A stretch of 64,000 bases of DNA from the NCBI GenBank assembly GCA_934148535.1, contig CAKPDF010000002.1:72520-136519 (forward strand). The letters run 5' to 3'. Of this stretch, positions 8,510 through 16,284 are shown in pieces (positions within the stretch are counted from its first letter, which is position 1; each line of letters starts with the position of its first letter). The position numbers were made by a program, and so were the translations under genes. Under the pieces are notes generated by a model that worked only from the letters and a program-made list of their open reading frames with translations, was not told where the DNA came from and did not search any database. Source of the stretch: an uncultured Bacilli bacterium. Lineage in GTDB: Bacteria > Bacillota_I > Bacilli_A > RF39 > UBA660.

Positions 8510-10207
8510 TTATTTAGTTAATTTTATTAGAAAACTAAATATAAACATAAATAATATATTAAATGAAAATGAGTTTATTATATTTTGAGAATCAATTCCT
8601 GTTTGTGGTGGAAGTTCCTCTATAACATCTCCACCTTTAGCATTTTCAGCATTCATATAAATATATGTTACTACAATAGTACCATCAATATAATTGCCTT
8701 CAACCTCTCCCTCTACTTTATCAAATACATAACCATCAAACTCTTTTAATTCAGTAATATAGCTATTACCAACCATACCAGTATTAGTAATTTCATTTAT
8801 TAGTTCATTTCCATCTTGATCTACATATCTTACTATTAGGTTACCTTTTAGAGCATTATATTTTAAATGCATATGGAAATTAAAATTATAATTTTGATAT
8901 GCATTATTTGTATATCTACCATTAATCTTAAGAACAGTATTATTTAAACTTTTAGAGTCACCAGATAATAAAGTACCAACTTTTTCTTTGATAGCATCAT
9001 CACCTTTATCTTCATCACGCATATATTCACCAATTGAAAAATTATCTGAAGTCTCATCATTTTTATTTTCATTTTTATAATCAAAACCATATGATAACAA
9101 ATTATTATAAAATACATCATAACTTAATTTTATTAATTCAGCATTTGATTCTAATACACCTGTTGAACTTTCAGAACCATTATAAGAATAAAATACAGAA
9201 CTAGCCTCATCATTTAATTCATTTAAATTAGAAGCATTAAAATTATAAGTCTTATTAAAATATTTTAATAAATAGTCTTGAATACTTTCATACCCTAAAC
9301 TCTTTAAATAATTTTCAACATCATTCATAATTGATATATTATCATCTATAATATATTTTTTAGTATCTGCTACAAAAAGATTATTTAATTTTTTATTATT
9401 CATAGATTGAAAATTCTTTAATTCACTAGTTTTATTTCTCAAATTATAAATAGCATTCATTATAGGATCTCTATCCCCAAAAATTTCTCTTAATATTCCT
9501 TTAGAAAATTGATTTAAATTACTTTTATTAGTATTATACTTTTTGTTGTAAAAATCTAAATAATACTTATCCAAATCTTCTATTCCCTTATAATTCATTT
9601 CTTTTAAAGCACTATCTAATACTTCATCACTTAAATAACTATTAAATTCATCATTATTTTTAGAAGCTTTACAATATGGAAATATTGCTTGAATAGCAGT
9701 ATTACAACTTCTATATATAGTATCAACATTATTTTTATTATCATTGTTTTTAATATCATTACCATTAAAAGTAGTTTCATTTTCTGTTGGTTCTACCTTT
9801 TTATATTCAGCTCCCTCATAACTATCAGGATATATTACAAAAGAAGAATCTTCATAGTTATATTGATATTTAGAATTATTTACAATTGTAATAGTTACCA
9901 AAAAAGTATCTCCTGGTCTACCCAAAATTTTATTAATATATTCATTATAATTTTCATAAATATATTTAGTAATTTCGGGAGAAATAACAAAACTCTCTTC
10001 ACTATAATCCTCTGGAATAGTAAATGTTACTCTATAGTAATATGCCCATTCATCATAATCATAATTAAATTCAGAATCTACTATAATTCCTTCGCTAGTA
10101 GTAAGTTTTTCTGGTTGTTCAACCTCCCATTTATTCTCTTCAGCATTTACAAATAACATTGGTACTGCTATTAATAATGCCATTAACACTAATTTTATTT
10201 TTTTCAT
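8510..10207 (-). CDS. Secreted, sortase-anchored surface protein with MucBP-like repeat
   Basis: The 565-residue protein starts with a signal peptide (about 1-22, cleavage after FVNA). A long acidic, Asn/Tyr-rich region follows (about 25-440). Near residues 450-520 is a MucBP-like domain (LIVRYVDQDGNEL ... GTIVVTYIY). The C-terminus has an LPPQTGI sorting motif, a hydrophobic segment and a short basic end. The next gene upstream encodes a class B sortase whose stop overlaps this start, so the two are almost certainly enzyme and substrate in one operon. The strong GGAGG site supports the start. An adhesin or structural role is likely; no enzymatic motif is seen. Confidence 0.75.
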   Translation of the reverse strand: MKKIKLVLMALLIAVPMLFVNAEENKWEVEQPEKLTTSEGIIVDSEFNYDYDEWAYYYRVTFTIPEDYSEESFVISPEITKYIYENYNEYINKILGRPGDTFLVTITIVNNSKYQYNYEDSSFVIYPDSYEGAEYKKVEPTENETTFNGNDIKNNDNKNNVDTIYRSCNTAIQAIFPYCKASKNNDEFNSYLSDEVLDSALKEMNYKGIEDLDKYYLDFYNKKYNTNKSNLNQFSKGILREIFGDRDPIMNAIYNLRNKTSELKNFQSMNNKKLNNLFVADTKKYIIDDNISIMNDVENYLKSLGYESIQDYLLKYFNKTYNFNASNLNELNDEASSVFYSYNGSESSTGVLESNAELIKLSYDVFYNNLLSYGFDYKNENKNDETSDNFSIGEYMRDEDKGDDAIKEKVGTLLSGDSKSLNNTVLKINGRYTNNAYQNYNFNFHMHLKYNALKGNLIVRYVDQDGNELINEITNTGMVGNSYITELKEFDGYVFDKVEGEVEGNYIDGTIVVTYIYMNAENAKGGDVIEELPPQTGIDSQNIINSFSFNILFMFIFSFLIKLTK

Positions 10208-10941
10208 TATTTTACCCTCCTAGATATTATTAATAAATATTTCTTATCATAATCATTATAATTTTGATTATAACTACAAGTTTGTAATATAAGTACTTCA
10301 TCATCATTTTCTACATCTACGCCAGTATCGTATAATGATTTATTCTTTAATTTTAATATGTGATTATACCAATCTGTAGCGCTATCAAATTTTAAATTCA
10401 TATAAGACCAATCACTAGTTTCGACATATACAGAAAATATAGCGTATGTCCTAACCTCGTTTTCTAATGTTAAAGTTATGTTTTTGTGATTTTTATAATA
10501 ATTTTTATCATAATACTTTTCTAAATTACTAAAAGGTGTCTTAATTTTTGAAGAATTATGACCAAATATTAATATTTTCTTTGAAGTATCAAAGTCTATT
10601 CTATAGTCTGCAAATACTTCACCATATTGATCATATTCCTTATAACCGTTATGATTTAAATAGTAAGAATTATTACTACTTTGAAAAACAACTTCATCTA
10701 TATTAGTATCAGATATAGATATATTTCCTACTACATCATTATTATTATAAGCCTTCTTAATTTTATCAATTTCAGTAATTTCTACTTCATTTGACTCCTC
10801 ACTATTTACTAATGCTACCTTCTCTATTTTTGGTTCTTCTTTATAAGTAAAATAATTATCAACATATAAAGAAACTAAAAAACTTAATGATGCCATCACA
10901 AATAATAGATAACTCAAACGCTTAGTTACTTTTTTATTCAT
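10207..10941 (-). CDS. srtB: Class B sortase
   Basis: Sortases are membrane-anchored cysteine transpeptidases that link proteins to the cell wall. The 244-residue protein has one N-terminal membrane helix (about 10-30) and a sortase fold with the catalytic His in ILIFGHNS (about 128), Cys in LILQTCSYN (about 221) and Arg in IISRR near the end. The class B assignment rests on the VGNISI start, the long helix insert before the Cys strand and the TCSYN motif. It overlaps the downstream LPPQTG-bearing protein by one base. An AAGGGGG site precedes the ATG. Confidence 0.88.
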   Translation of the reverse strand: MNKKVTKRLSYLLFVMASLSFLVSLYVDNYFTYKEEPKIEKVALVNSEESNEVEITEIDKIKKAYNNNDVVGNISISDTNIDEVVFQSSNNSYYLNHNGYKEYDQYGEVFADYRIDFDTSKKILIFGHNSSKIKTPFSNLEKYYDKNYYKNHKNITLTLENEVRTYAIFSVYVETSDWSYMNLKFDSATDWYNHILKLKNKSLYDTGVDVENDDEVLILQTCSYNQNYNDYDKKYLLIISRRVK

Positions 10942-11116
10942 ACCAATACCCCCTTATTCAATTAGTATGATTAACTACACAATTAATTATTAAATTATAC
11001 TTTACTTCAATAACAATATGTGCCATTTAATATTTTTTTATTCAATAAAAGAATAATTTTTTATTATATTGTCCTATAACGCAAAATACTTAACTTAAAA
11101 TTACAAACTGTTTTAA

Positions 11117-11146
11117 TTAAATTGATTCAAATACTTTTTTCTTCAT
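11117..11146 (-). CDS. Nine-codon leader-like open frame (MKKKVFESI)
   Basis: The ATG at 11146 sits about 6 nt after AGGAGGG and encodes MKKKVFESI before a TAA. It is the first start after the promoter at 11204-11232 and lies about 175 bp before the sortase gene. It may be a regulatory leader peptide or the dead start of a lost secreted protein; the sequence does not decide. Confidence 0.35.
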   Translation of the reverse strand: MKKKVFESI

Positions 11147-11203
11147 ATAAACCCTCCTACTTAGTTATGTAATGCAAGCATAATCTTCGTTAGTCGGTTA
11201 TAT

Positions 11204-11232
11204 ATCCTAGTATAAAATTTAATTTTTGTCAA
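11204..11232 (-). promoter_or_regulatory. Sigma-A-type promoter upstream of the leader ORF and sortase operon
   Basis: On the minus strand TTGACA (11227-11232) and TAGGAT (11204-11209) are separated by 17 nt. It should drive the leader ORF and the sortase/substrate pair. Confidence 0.7.
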
Positions 11233-11339
11233 GAAAAAATTCAATTTTTTTAAAAAGTGAAGCTATAACAGCACAAAAATTATTTTTTTAACTTTTAATT
11301 AACCCTTTTTAAAGTACAATTTACTTTACAATAAATTTA

Positions 11340-11370
11340 CAAAAAGGTATACAATTTTCATTGTATACCT
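11340..11370 (-). terminator. Rho-independent terminator after ffh
   Basis: On the minus strand AGGTATACAAT pairs perfectly with ATTGTATACCT (11 bp, 4-nt loop), followed by TTTTTG. It starts 7 bp after the ffh stop. Confidence 0.92.
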
Positions 11371-11376
11371 GTAAAA

Positions 11377-12684
11377 CTAGAATGGTAATTTAAAATTTCC
11401 ATTTCCCATCATTTTCATCATTTTCTTCATTTCTTCAAATTGATTTAACAATTGATTTACCTCTGTTACCGTAGTTCCAGATCCTTTAGCAATTCTTTGC
11501 TTTCTTGACGCTTTTAATATAGCTGGATTTTTTCTTTCTTCTTTTGTCATAGATAGCACTATTGCTTCAGTATGGGCCATCTTCTTAGGATCAATCTTAA
11601 CATTGTTTAATCCCATCTTTTTAGCACCTGGTAACAATTTTACTAGATTTTCTAGTGGTCCTAATTTTTTAATTTGTTTCAGTTGTTTTAAGAAATCTTC
11701 TAAATCAAAATTACCTTTTGTCATTTTCTTAACTAAATCTTCAGCATCTTTCTCATCAATTTCAGAAGATACTTTATCTACTATACTTAAAATATCTCCC
11801 ATTCCTAGTATTCTAGATGCCATTCTATCTGGATAAAATTCTGACAATCCATCCATTTTTTCACTAACACCAATAAACTTTATTGGAACATTTGTTAAAT
11901 GTCTTACAGAAAGTGCTACACCACCTCTTGTATCACCATCCATTTTTGTTAAAATTACTCCAGTTAAATGCAATTTGTCATTAAAACCATTTATTACATT
12001 TATTGCATCTTGTCCCATCATTGCATCTATAACTAAAATTGTTTCATCAGGTTTAGCAAAGTTTTCAATTTCAACTAATTCATCCATTAATCTTTCATCA
12101 ATTTGTAATCTACCAGCAGTATCTATCAAAATATAATTAAAATTGTTTTCTTTAGCATACTCTAAAGCATTCTTTACTATCTCTAATGGTTCCTTCTTCC
12201 CTTCTTCATATACTTCAATATTTAATTCTTTTCCTAATTGTTTTAATTGTTCTATAGCAGCAGGTCTATATACATCACACGCTACCAAAAGGGGTTTCTT
12301 CTTATAATTCTTTCTCAAATAATTAGCAAGTTTACCAATAGTAGTAGTTTTACCAGAACCTTGTAAACCCACTAACATTGTTATAGTAGGATACTTATCA
12401 GTAACTAATTCTTCTTTTTCTCCACCTAACAACTCAGTCAATTCATCTCTAACTATTTTTACAAATTCCTCACCAGGAGATAATTTACTATTTACATCAG
12501 TACCTAATGCTTTTTCCTTTACTTTATTAGTAAACTCTTTTACAACTTTATAGTTTACATCGGCCTCTAATAAAGAAAGTCTTATCTCTCTCATCATTTC
12601 ATTTATATTATCTTCTGTTATCTTTCCATAACCTTTTATTTTATGCATCGCATTTTGTAATCTATCACTTAAATTTTCAAACAT
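11377..12684 (-). CDS. ffh: Signal recognition particle protein Ffh
   Basis: Ffh is the SRP54 GTPase that binds signal sequences and SRP RNA and targets ribosomes to the membrane. N domain about 1-85; G domain about 90-295 with GLQGSGKTTT, DTAGRLQ, TKMDGD and FIGVSEKMDGL; M domain from about 325, rich in Met (ending FEEMKKMMKMM). I use the ATG at 12684 because AGGTG lies 6 nt upstream; the GTG at 12693 is part of that site. Length (435 aa) is normal. The gene is monocistronic with its own strong terminator. No ftsY or SRP RNA is recognised in the window. Confidence 0.96.
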   Translation of the reverse strand: MFENLSDRLQNAMHKIKGYGKITEDNINEMMREIRLSLLEADVNYKVVKEFTNKVKEKALGTDVNSKLSPGEEFVKIVRDELTELLGGEKEELVTDKYPTITMLVGLQGSGKTTTIGKLANYLRKNYKKKPLLVACDVYRPAAIEQLKQLGKELNIEVYEEGKKEPLEIVKNALEYAKENNFNYILIDTAGRLQIDERLMDELVEIENFAKPDETILVIDAMMGQDAINVINGFNDKLHLTGVILTKMDGDTRGGVALSVRHLTNVPIKFIGVSEKMDGLSEFYPDRMASRILGMGDILSIVDKVSSEIDEKDAEDLVKKMTKGNFDLEDFLKQLKQIKKLGPLENLVKLLPGAKKMGLNNVKIDPKKMAHTEAIVLSMTKEERKNPAILKASRKQRIAKGSGTTVTEVNQLLNQFEEMKKMMKMMGNGNFKLPF

Positions 12685-12749
12685 TTTAATCACCTAACAA
12701 TAATTATACTATAAAAAAATATTTTTTTTAATAAATTAACTAAAAAAGG

Positions 12750-12778
12750 TTGATTTTTTTTCTTTTTTTTCATATAAT
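12750..12778 (+). promoter_or_regulatory. Promoter of the tRNA-Gly gene
   Basis: TTGATT (12750-12755) and a perfect TATAAT (12773-12778) are 17 nt apart. The mature tRNA begins 18 nt further on. Confidence 0.8.
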
Positions 12779-12795
12779 TAGTATGTATTGAAAAC

Positions 12796-12870
12796 GCAGA
12801 TGTGGTTCAACGACTAGAATTCGACCTTGCCAAGGTTGAGACGAGGGTTTGACTCCCTTCATCTGCTCCA
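12796..12870 (+). tRNA. tRNA-Gly(GCC), divergent D- and T-loops
   Basis: The 75-nt cloverleaf has a perfect 7-bp acceptor stem (GCAGATG/CATCTGC), a 4-bp D stem (GTTC/GAAT, one wobble), a 5-bp anticodon stem (CGACC/GGTTG) with loop TTGCCAA (anticodon GCC at 12829-12831), a 5-bp T stem (GAGGG/CCCTT) and an encoded CCA. The D-loop is AACGACTA, without the usual GG, and the T-loop is TTTGACT, without C56. Positions 19 and 56 read as A and T, so the normal G19-C56 contact could be replaced by A-U. Promoter and terminator are intact. It is the only tRNA found and lies on the strand opposite its neighbours. Confidence 0.88.
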
Positions 12871-12881
12871 TAAGAAAATAT

Positions 12882-12906
12882 AGCGCCAATTACTGGTGTT
12901 TTTTTT
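12882..12906 (+). terminator. Terminator after tRNA-Gly
   Basis: AGCGCCA pairs with TGGTGTT (two G-T wobbles) across a 5-nt loop and runs into eight T. It lies 11 nt after the CCA end. Confidence 0.75.
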
Positions 12907-12939
12907 ATGGAGCAATTTGAAGGGAACCCTCATCTCAAC
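12907..12939. repeat. Inverted partial copy of the tRNA-Gly 3' half
   Basis: Read on the minus strand this is GTTGAGATGAGGGTT, then CCCTTCAAATTGCTCCAT. It matches tRNA bases 12835-12871 except for a 4-nt gap and a few substitutions. It lies just beyond the tRNA terminator in the opposite orientation, so it is not part of the tRNA transcript. Confidence 0.85.
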
Positions 12940-12959
12940 TAAAAAAATCAACATAAAAT

Positions 12960-13706
12960 TCACTTACTACTAATAAAATTAATAATATCCGATTTTATAA
13001 AATTCCATCTCACACATACTATATATCTATCCCCTCTATTACTTGAATTTCCTTCAACATCTCTCTTTTTTGGACCTATAGTCATACAAAAAATATAGGA
13101 TGATGTAAAATCTAAGCATCTTTTTGATAGAATAAAATCATATAAATCATATTTCATAATCCAAACGTAATCATCTATAGTGCCACATACCAATGCATCT
13201 ATATCATAATTTGAATTACGACCTCTTACAATAAATCTATCTATCATATCAACAATTATTTTAGTTTTATTAATATACTTATTAAAAATATCTATTTCAT
13301 TTTGATATTTTTTCTTATATTCCTCACTACTTAATCTTTTTGAAAAATCTTTTCTGCCCTTATCATCAATAGCATATCCTTAATGATAATCAACATATTT
13401 ATCAACTATTTTATAAGGTATTCCAATCTCACCTAAATATTTTTTAAATTCTTGTAATTGTTCATGATGCATAGAATTACTATTTCCACATTTTAAACTA
13501 ACACTTTTAACATAATTTTTATATTTAATAAAAATATCTGCTTTTTGTACCATGTGATTTTTCCAACACTTAATTGCCTCCTCATTATCAATATTTTCTC
13601 CAAATAATTCTTTTAAAAACTTAACCGTTCTTTCATCTAACTCATTTAAAAACTTATTGTTAAATAAATTAACAAAATCAAGTTCATTTTGATAACCATA
13701 ATTCAT
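12960..13706 (-). pseudogene. Nuclease-like protein interrupted by one in-frame stop
   Basis: One frame runs from the ATG at 13706 to a TGA at 12960 with a single TAA at 13380-13382. Before the stop are 108 residues ending KIVDKYVDYH; after it the frame continues GYAIDDKGRKDFSKRLSSEE and on through GRNSNYDIDALVCGTIDD to the end, with no other stop in about 140 codons. The N-terminal half has a PD-(D/E)XK-like pattern, KADIFIKYKNYVKSVSLKCG, about residues 53-72, so a restriction-like nuclease is possible but not proven. The good coding quality on both sides means the stop is recent, an assembly error, or read through. A possible restart at 13247 would yield a 95-residue C-terminal piece. Confidence 0.7.
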
Positions 13707-13720
13707 TTACAATCCCACCT

Positions 13721-13838
13721 AAAAACAAAAGAGCACACTATTTTTTAGTGTACTCCGAATAGATATGTCTCCTTCTTACCTGAGGCATAAATTATCAATC
13801 AAATTTTCACACATCAACACACAGTAAGTAATTGATGT
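13721..13838 (-). ncRNA. Candidate structured small RNA or leader (about 118 nt)
   Basis: A near-consensus promoter lies just upstream. The transcript would begin near 13838 and end at a strong terminator: GAGTACACTA/TAGTGTGCTC, 10 bp with one wobble, then TTTTGTTTTT. Between them is a perfect 7-bp hairpin ACATCAA/TTGATGT (13832-13838 with 13811-13817). Its loop contains CTTAC (13824-13828), which can pair with a downstream GTAAG (13775-13779), a possible pseudoknot. It could be a stand-alone RNA or an attenuator for the stop-interrupted gene that starts 15 nt later. I do not recognise the family. Confidence 0.5.
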
Positions 13839-13844
13839 ACCATC

Positions 13845-13873
13845 ATTATAACAAAATAACTTATTAATATCAA
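13845..13873 (-). promoter_or_regulatory. Promoter of the candidate small RNA
   Basis: On the minus strand TTGATA (13868-13873) and perfect TATAAT (13845-13850) are 17 nt apart, in the gap after the gene ending at 13891. Confidence 0.75.
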
Positions 13874-13890
13874 GATTATCTTAATATTTT

Positions 13891-14445
13891 TTATTGCAAC
13901 TTATCATGTATATAACCTAATAAACTCTCAAAATTATCTATAATAAATATCTGCATATTTTTATCATATACTACTAAATCATACTCAGACATATTAGTAA
14001 TAACATGTTCTACAGAAATACCACTTTCTATTCCTAAGTCCGTTGGTCTTTTTCTTTTTTTACCATTATATTCTACTTCTTTTAATAAGCCAATACTAAC
14101 TAACCAACTACAAATATCAGAACCCTTTAAATTTTTCATATTATCATTTGTCTTAAGTTCATTAATTCTACTAGCAACTTTGCTGATAGATAATTTTTCA
14201 TCTGTAATTCTATATCCTTTGATAGTATCATTATCCATATAAAATGGAATACTACCACTAGTTCTCTTTTTATTATTATTTTTAATAACATCATCCAACA
14301 CTTTACTAACATAAAATAAACACCTAGAAATTCTAACATTGTTTATCATATCATTGTCATTACACTTTTTATCAGTTAATGGATTAATACCATTAGCCAT
14401 CTTTTCCATATAATTATTCGCGTGTTTTAATAATTCCAAATCCAT
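13891..14445 (-). CDS. Unknown protein, possibly winged-helix
   Basis: I do not recognise this 184-residue protein with certainty. It starts with a helical region (LLKHANNYMEKMANGINPLT, then NVRISRCLFYVSKVLDDV). A region around 75-140 follows, with ISKVASRINEL, CSWLVSIGLL and KRKRPTDLGIESGIS, whose order resembles a winged-helix domain with a basic wing. The end is YDLVVYDKNMQIFIIDN. No membrane segment or enzyme motif is visible. It lies 48 bp after the endonuclease/phosphatase-fold gene on the same strand, so they may be co-transcribed. Confidence 0.5.
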   Translation of the reverse strand: MDLELLKHANNYMEKMANGINPLTDKKCNDNDMINNVRISRCLFYVSKVLDDVIKNNNKKRTSGSIPFYMDNDTIKGYRITDEKLSISKVASRINELKTNDNMKNLKGSDICSWLVSIGLLKEVEYNGKKRKRPTDLGIESGISVEHVITNMSEYDLVVYDKNMQIFIIDNFESLLGYIHDKLQ

Positions 14446-14493
14446 ATAATCCCATCCAATTTTAATTGCACTATAAATAATAATGTGATTAAA

Positions 14494-15219
14494 TTAATAT
14501 TTCTGTTTTTTTCTCACCTTTATTAATATTGGATTACTATTACTTATTTTATTAATTTTCTCACCACTAACCATTCTACTTTCTAATATCTCATAAGCAT
14601 CACTTACAAAAACATGATTAGTTGTTTCAAATCCCTTCGAATTTTCCATATCCTTATTTGAAATATGAACTAATCCTATTTTTTCCATTTCCCTAATAAA
14701 TTTTTGAAAATCAGGATCACTTTCTGTCATATAAAACTCTCCCAATAAAATTGGACCAAAATCTCTATAATTTTTAATATGTTCCAGTAATACTTTTAGC
14801 TCCTTAATTCTAGCCTTATTACTTTGAGGTTCTAATTTAGTATTAATAATAAAATCTTCATCAGTCTTTACTGTAGTCAATATTCTAGGAGCATTACCTT
14901 TACATACATTTGGTAATAATGTTAAATGTCTATTCTCAACCTCTAATGGCATATTTCTAGTTATTACAGGATTTATCTCACTATTACCAAAAAAAGACAA
15001 TCTTCCATAATTACTATTTCCTGCTATATAATAAGTATCTCCTAACCTCTTTTGTAATTTCATCTTTCTAAACATCATTATTTCCTGTGCCCCAAAGTAT
15101 GTTATATTATACTTCTTTATATAATTTGCTAATATTTTTAAATAATCATATCCATCCCAATCACTAGACCAAGATTTACTCTCTATATTCATACTAGCTA
15201 TAGTTATTTTGCTATTCAT
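14494..15219 (-). CDS. Endonuclease/exonuclease/phosphatase-fold protein with degraded active site
   Basis: The 241-residue protein follows the order of the EEP superfamily: start IASMNIESK, then YFGAQEIMMF, INTKLEPQSNKARIKEL, PILLGEFYMTESD, TTNHVFVSD and SNSNPILIKV. In active members these read N, QE, H-D-aRxxQ, GDFN and SDHxP. Here GDFN is GEFY and the final SDH is SNSN, so catalysis is doubtful. The fold call is fairly firm; loss of activity is inference. It sits between the possible winged-helix protein and an EamA-type transporter, with about 50-bp gaps. Confidence 0.6.
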   Translation of the reverse strand: MNSKITIASMNIESKSWSSDWDGYDYLKILANYIKKYNITYFGAQEIMMFRKMKLQKRLGDTYYIAGNSNYGRLSFFGNSEINPVITRNMPLEVENRHLTLLPNVCKGNAPRILTTVKTDEDFIINTKLEPQSNKARIKELKVLLEHIKNYRDFGPILLGEFYMTESDPDFQKFIREMEKIGLVHISNKDMENSKGFETTNHVFVSDAYEILESRMVSGEKINKISNSNPILIKVRKKQKY

Positions 15220-15267
15220 AATATCACCCGTGCTATATATAATAGCACATTTTTATTGTTTTTACAA

Positions 15268-16101
15268 CTAGTTAATTAACAATATTCCAATTATTACACA
15301 TAATACCCCTATTGTTTGTTTGAGAGTAGGACGTCTTCTACTATCTTTTAAAAACATTGATATTACTAAAATAAACAAAATAGAAGCAGGTCTTTCATAA
15401 GAAGATAAAGTAACAGATCTTTCACTTATAAAATTTACTAAATATAATTCTGAAAATCCAAATATTTGTTGTATAAAACACCAATCAAATACTTTTTTAT
15501 GTTCCCTATGATATTTAAATGTATAATCACCTGAAAATATTATCGTTAGTAGCACATTTAATATCAATATAAATACTGCATTTGATAAATAAATTAAAAT
15601 ATAATGAGTAACGTAACTTAAAAATAAAGTCGTAAGTACTCTTAAACATATTATTCCATTTACATTCTTTAGTCTTATCTTTGAATTAGATATTATAAAT
15701 ACACCAAATATTGTTAGAATTATTGATATAATTGATAGCACTCTCATCTTTTCTATTCCAAGTATTACATCTATTATAAATGCTATTATTATTCCCAATG
15801 CCAAATAAGAAGAATCCTCAAAAGTATTTAAATATTTTAAACAATTAACGGTAGTATTTTGTTTAAGATATCTAAGTATCATAGCGCACACCAGTAATAT
15901 CACCACGTACACATTCATCTGAAATCTAAAATGTCCTGTTAAATACTCAATAATAGTCATTACCAATGAAAATGGTATCATAGTTACACACATATAATAA
16001 AAATAATCTTTATCACTTGATCCTATATCAGATAAATGTTTATCAATAAATTGTCCTATAGCACCTATTAAACCTGCTACAATAATCATAGTTATATACA
16101 T
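15268..16101 (-). CDS. EamA/DMT-type membrane transporter
   Basis: The 277-residue protein has about ten hydrophobic segments in two halves, the layout of drug/metabolite transporters. It begins MYITMIIVAGLIGAIGQFIDKHL and ends IGVLCVIIGILLIN, typical of EamA members. The conserved middle FDWCFIQQIFGFSELYLVNF and ERPASILFILVISMFLKD fit the second half. The substrate is unknown. No nearby pathway points to one. Confidence 0.65.
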   Translation of the reverse strand: MYITMIIVAGLIGAIGQFIDKHLSDIGSSDKDYFYYMCVTMIPFSLVMTIIEYLTGHFRFQMNVYVVILLVCAMILRYLKQNTTVNCLKYLNTFEDSSYLALGIIIAFIIDVILGIEKMRVLSIISIILTIFGVFIISNSKIRLKNVNGIICLRVLTTLFLSYVTHYILIYLSNAVFILILNVLLTIIFSGDYTFKYHREHKKVFDWCFIQQIFGFSELYLVNFISERSVTLSSYERPASILFILVISMFLKDSRRRPTLKQTIGVLCVIIGILLIN

Positions 16102-16284
16102 ATTACTTACTCCTTTGATATTATAAAAATACTTTCTAATCTAATTATAAACTACATTAATAATAATTGCAAAAGTTTTTGTTTAAATACAATACATCAG
16201 TATATATTTAATACTTACTTATACCACAAAAATAGTTAAATATATAAATATCAAAAAAAGATTATAAGTAAATATAATCAATCA

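Larger units (their letters stand above)
10942..11376. other. Intergenic region between ffh and sortase: promoter, short leader-like ORF, ffh terminator
   Basis: This 435-bp stretch holds the ffh terminator (11340-11370), a good minus-strand promoter (11204-11232), and a nine-codon open frame with a strong ribosome binding site (11117-11146). About 175 bp then run to the sortase start. A TTATTC/GAATAA hairpin with a T run at 11039-11066 points along the plus strand, where no gene is seen. Confidence 0.6.

Noticed and set aside
9689..10156. Plus-strand open frame opposite the sortase-substrate gene
   Set aside because: Hydrophobic Ile/Phe-rich shadow of an Asn/Asp-rich gene; no start signals.
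11017..11066. Plus-strand terminator-like hairpin between sortase and ffh
   Set aside because: No plus-strand gene ends here; the AT-rich 6-bp stem is weak and could arise by chance.
13721..13838. SRP RNA or T-box identity for the structured intergenic RNA
   Set aside because: The SRP asymmetric loop and GGAAGCAG core are missing, and no T-box sequence or specifier stem is present; left as unassigned.
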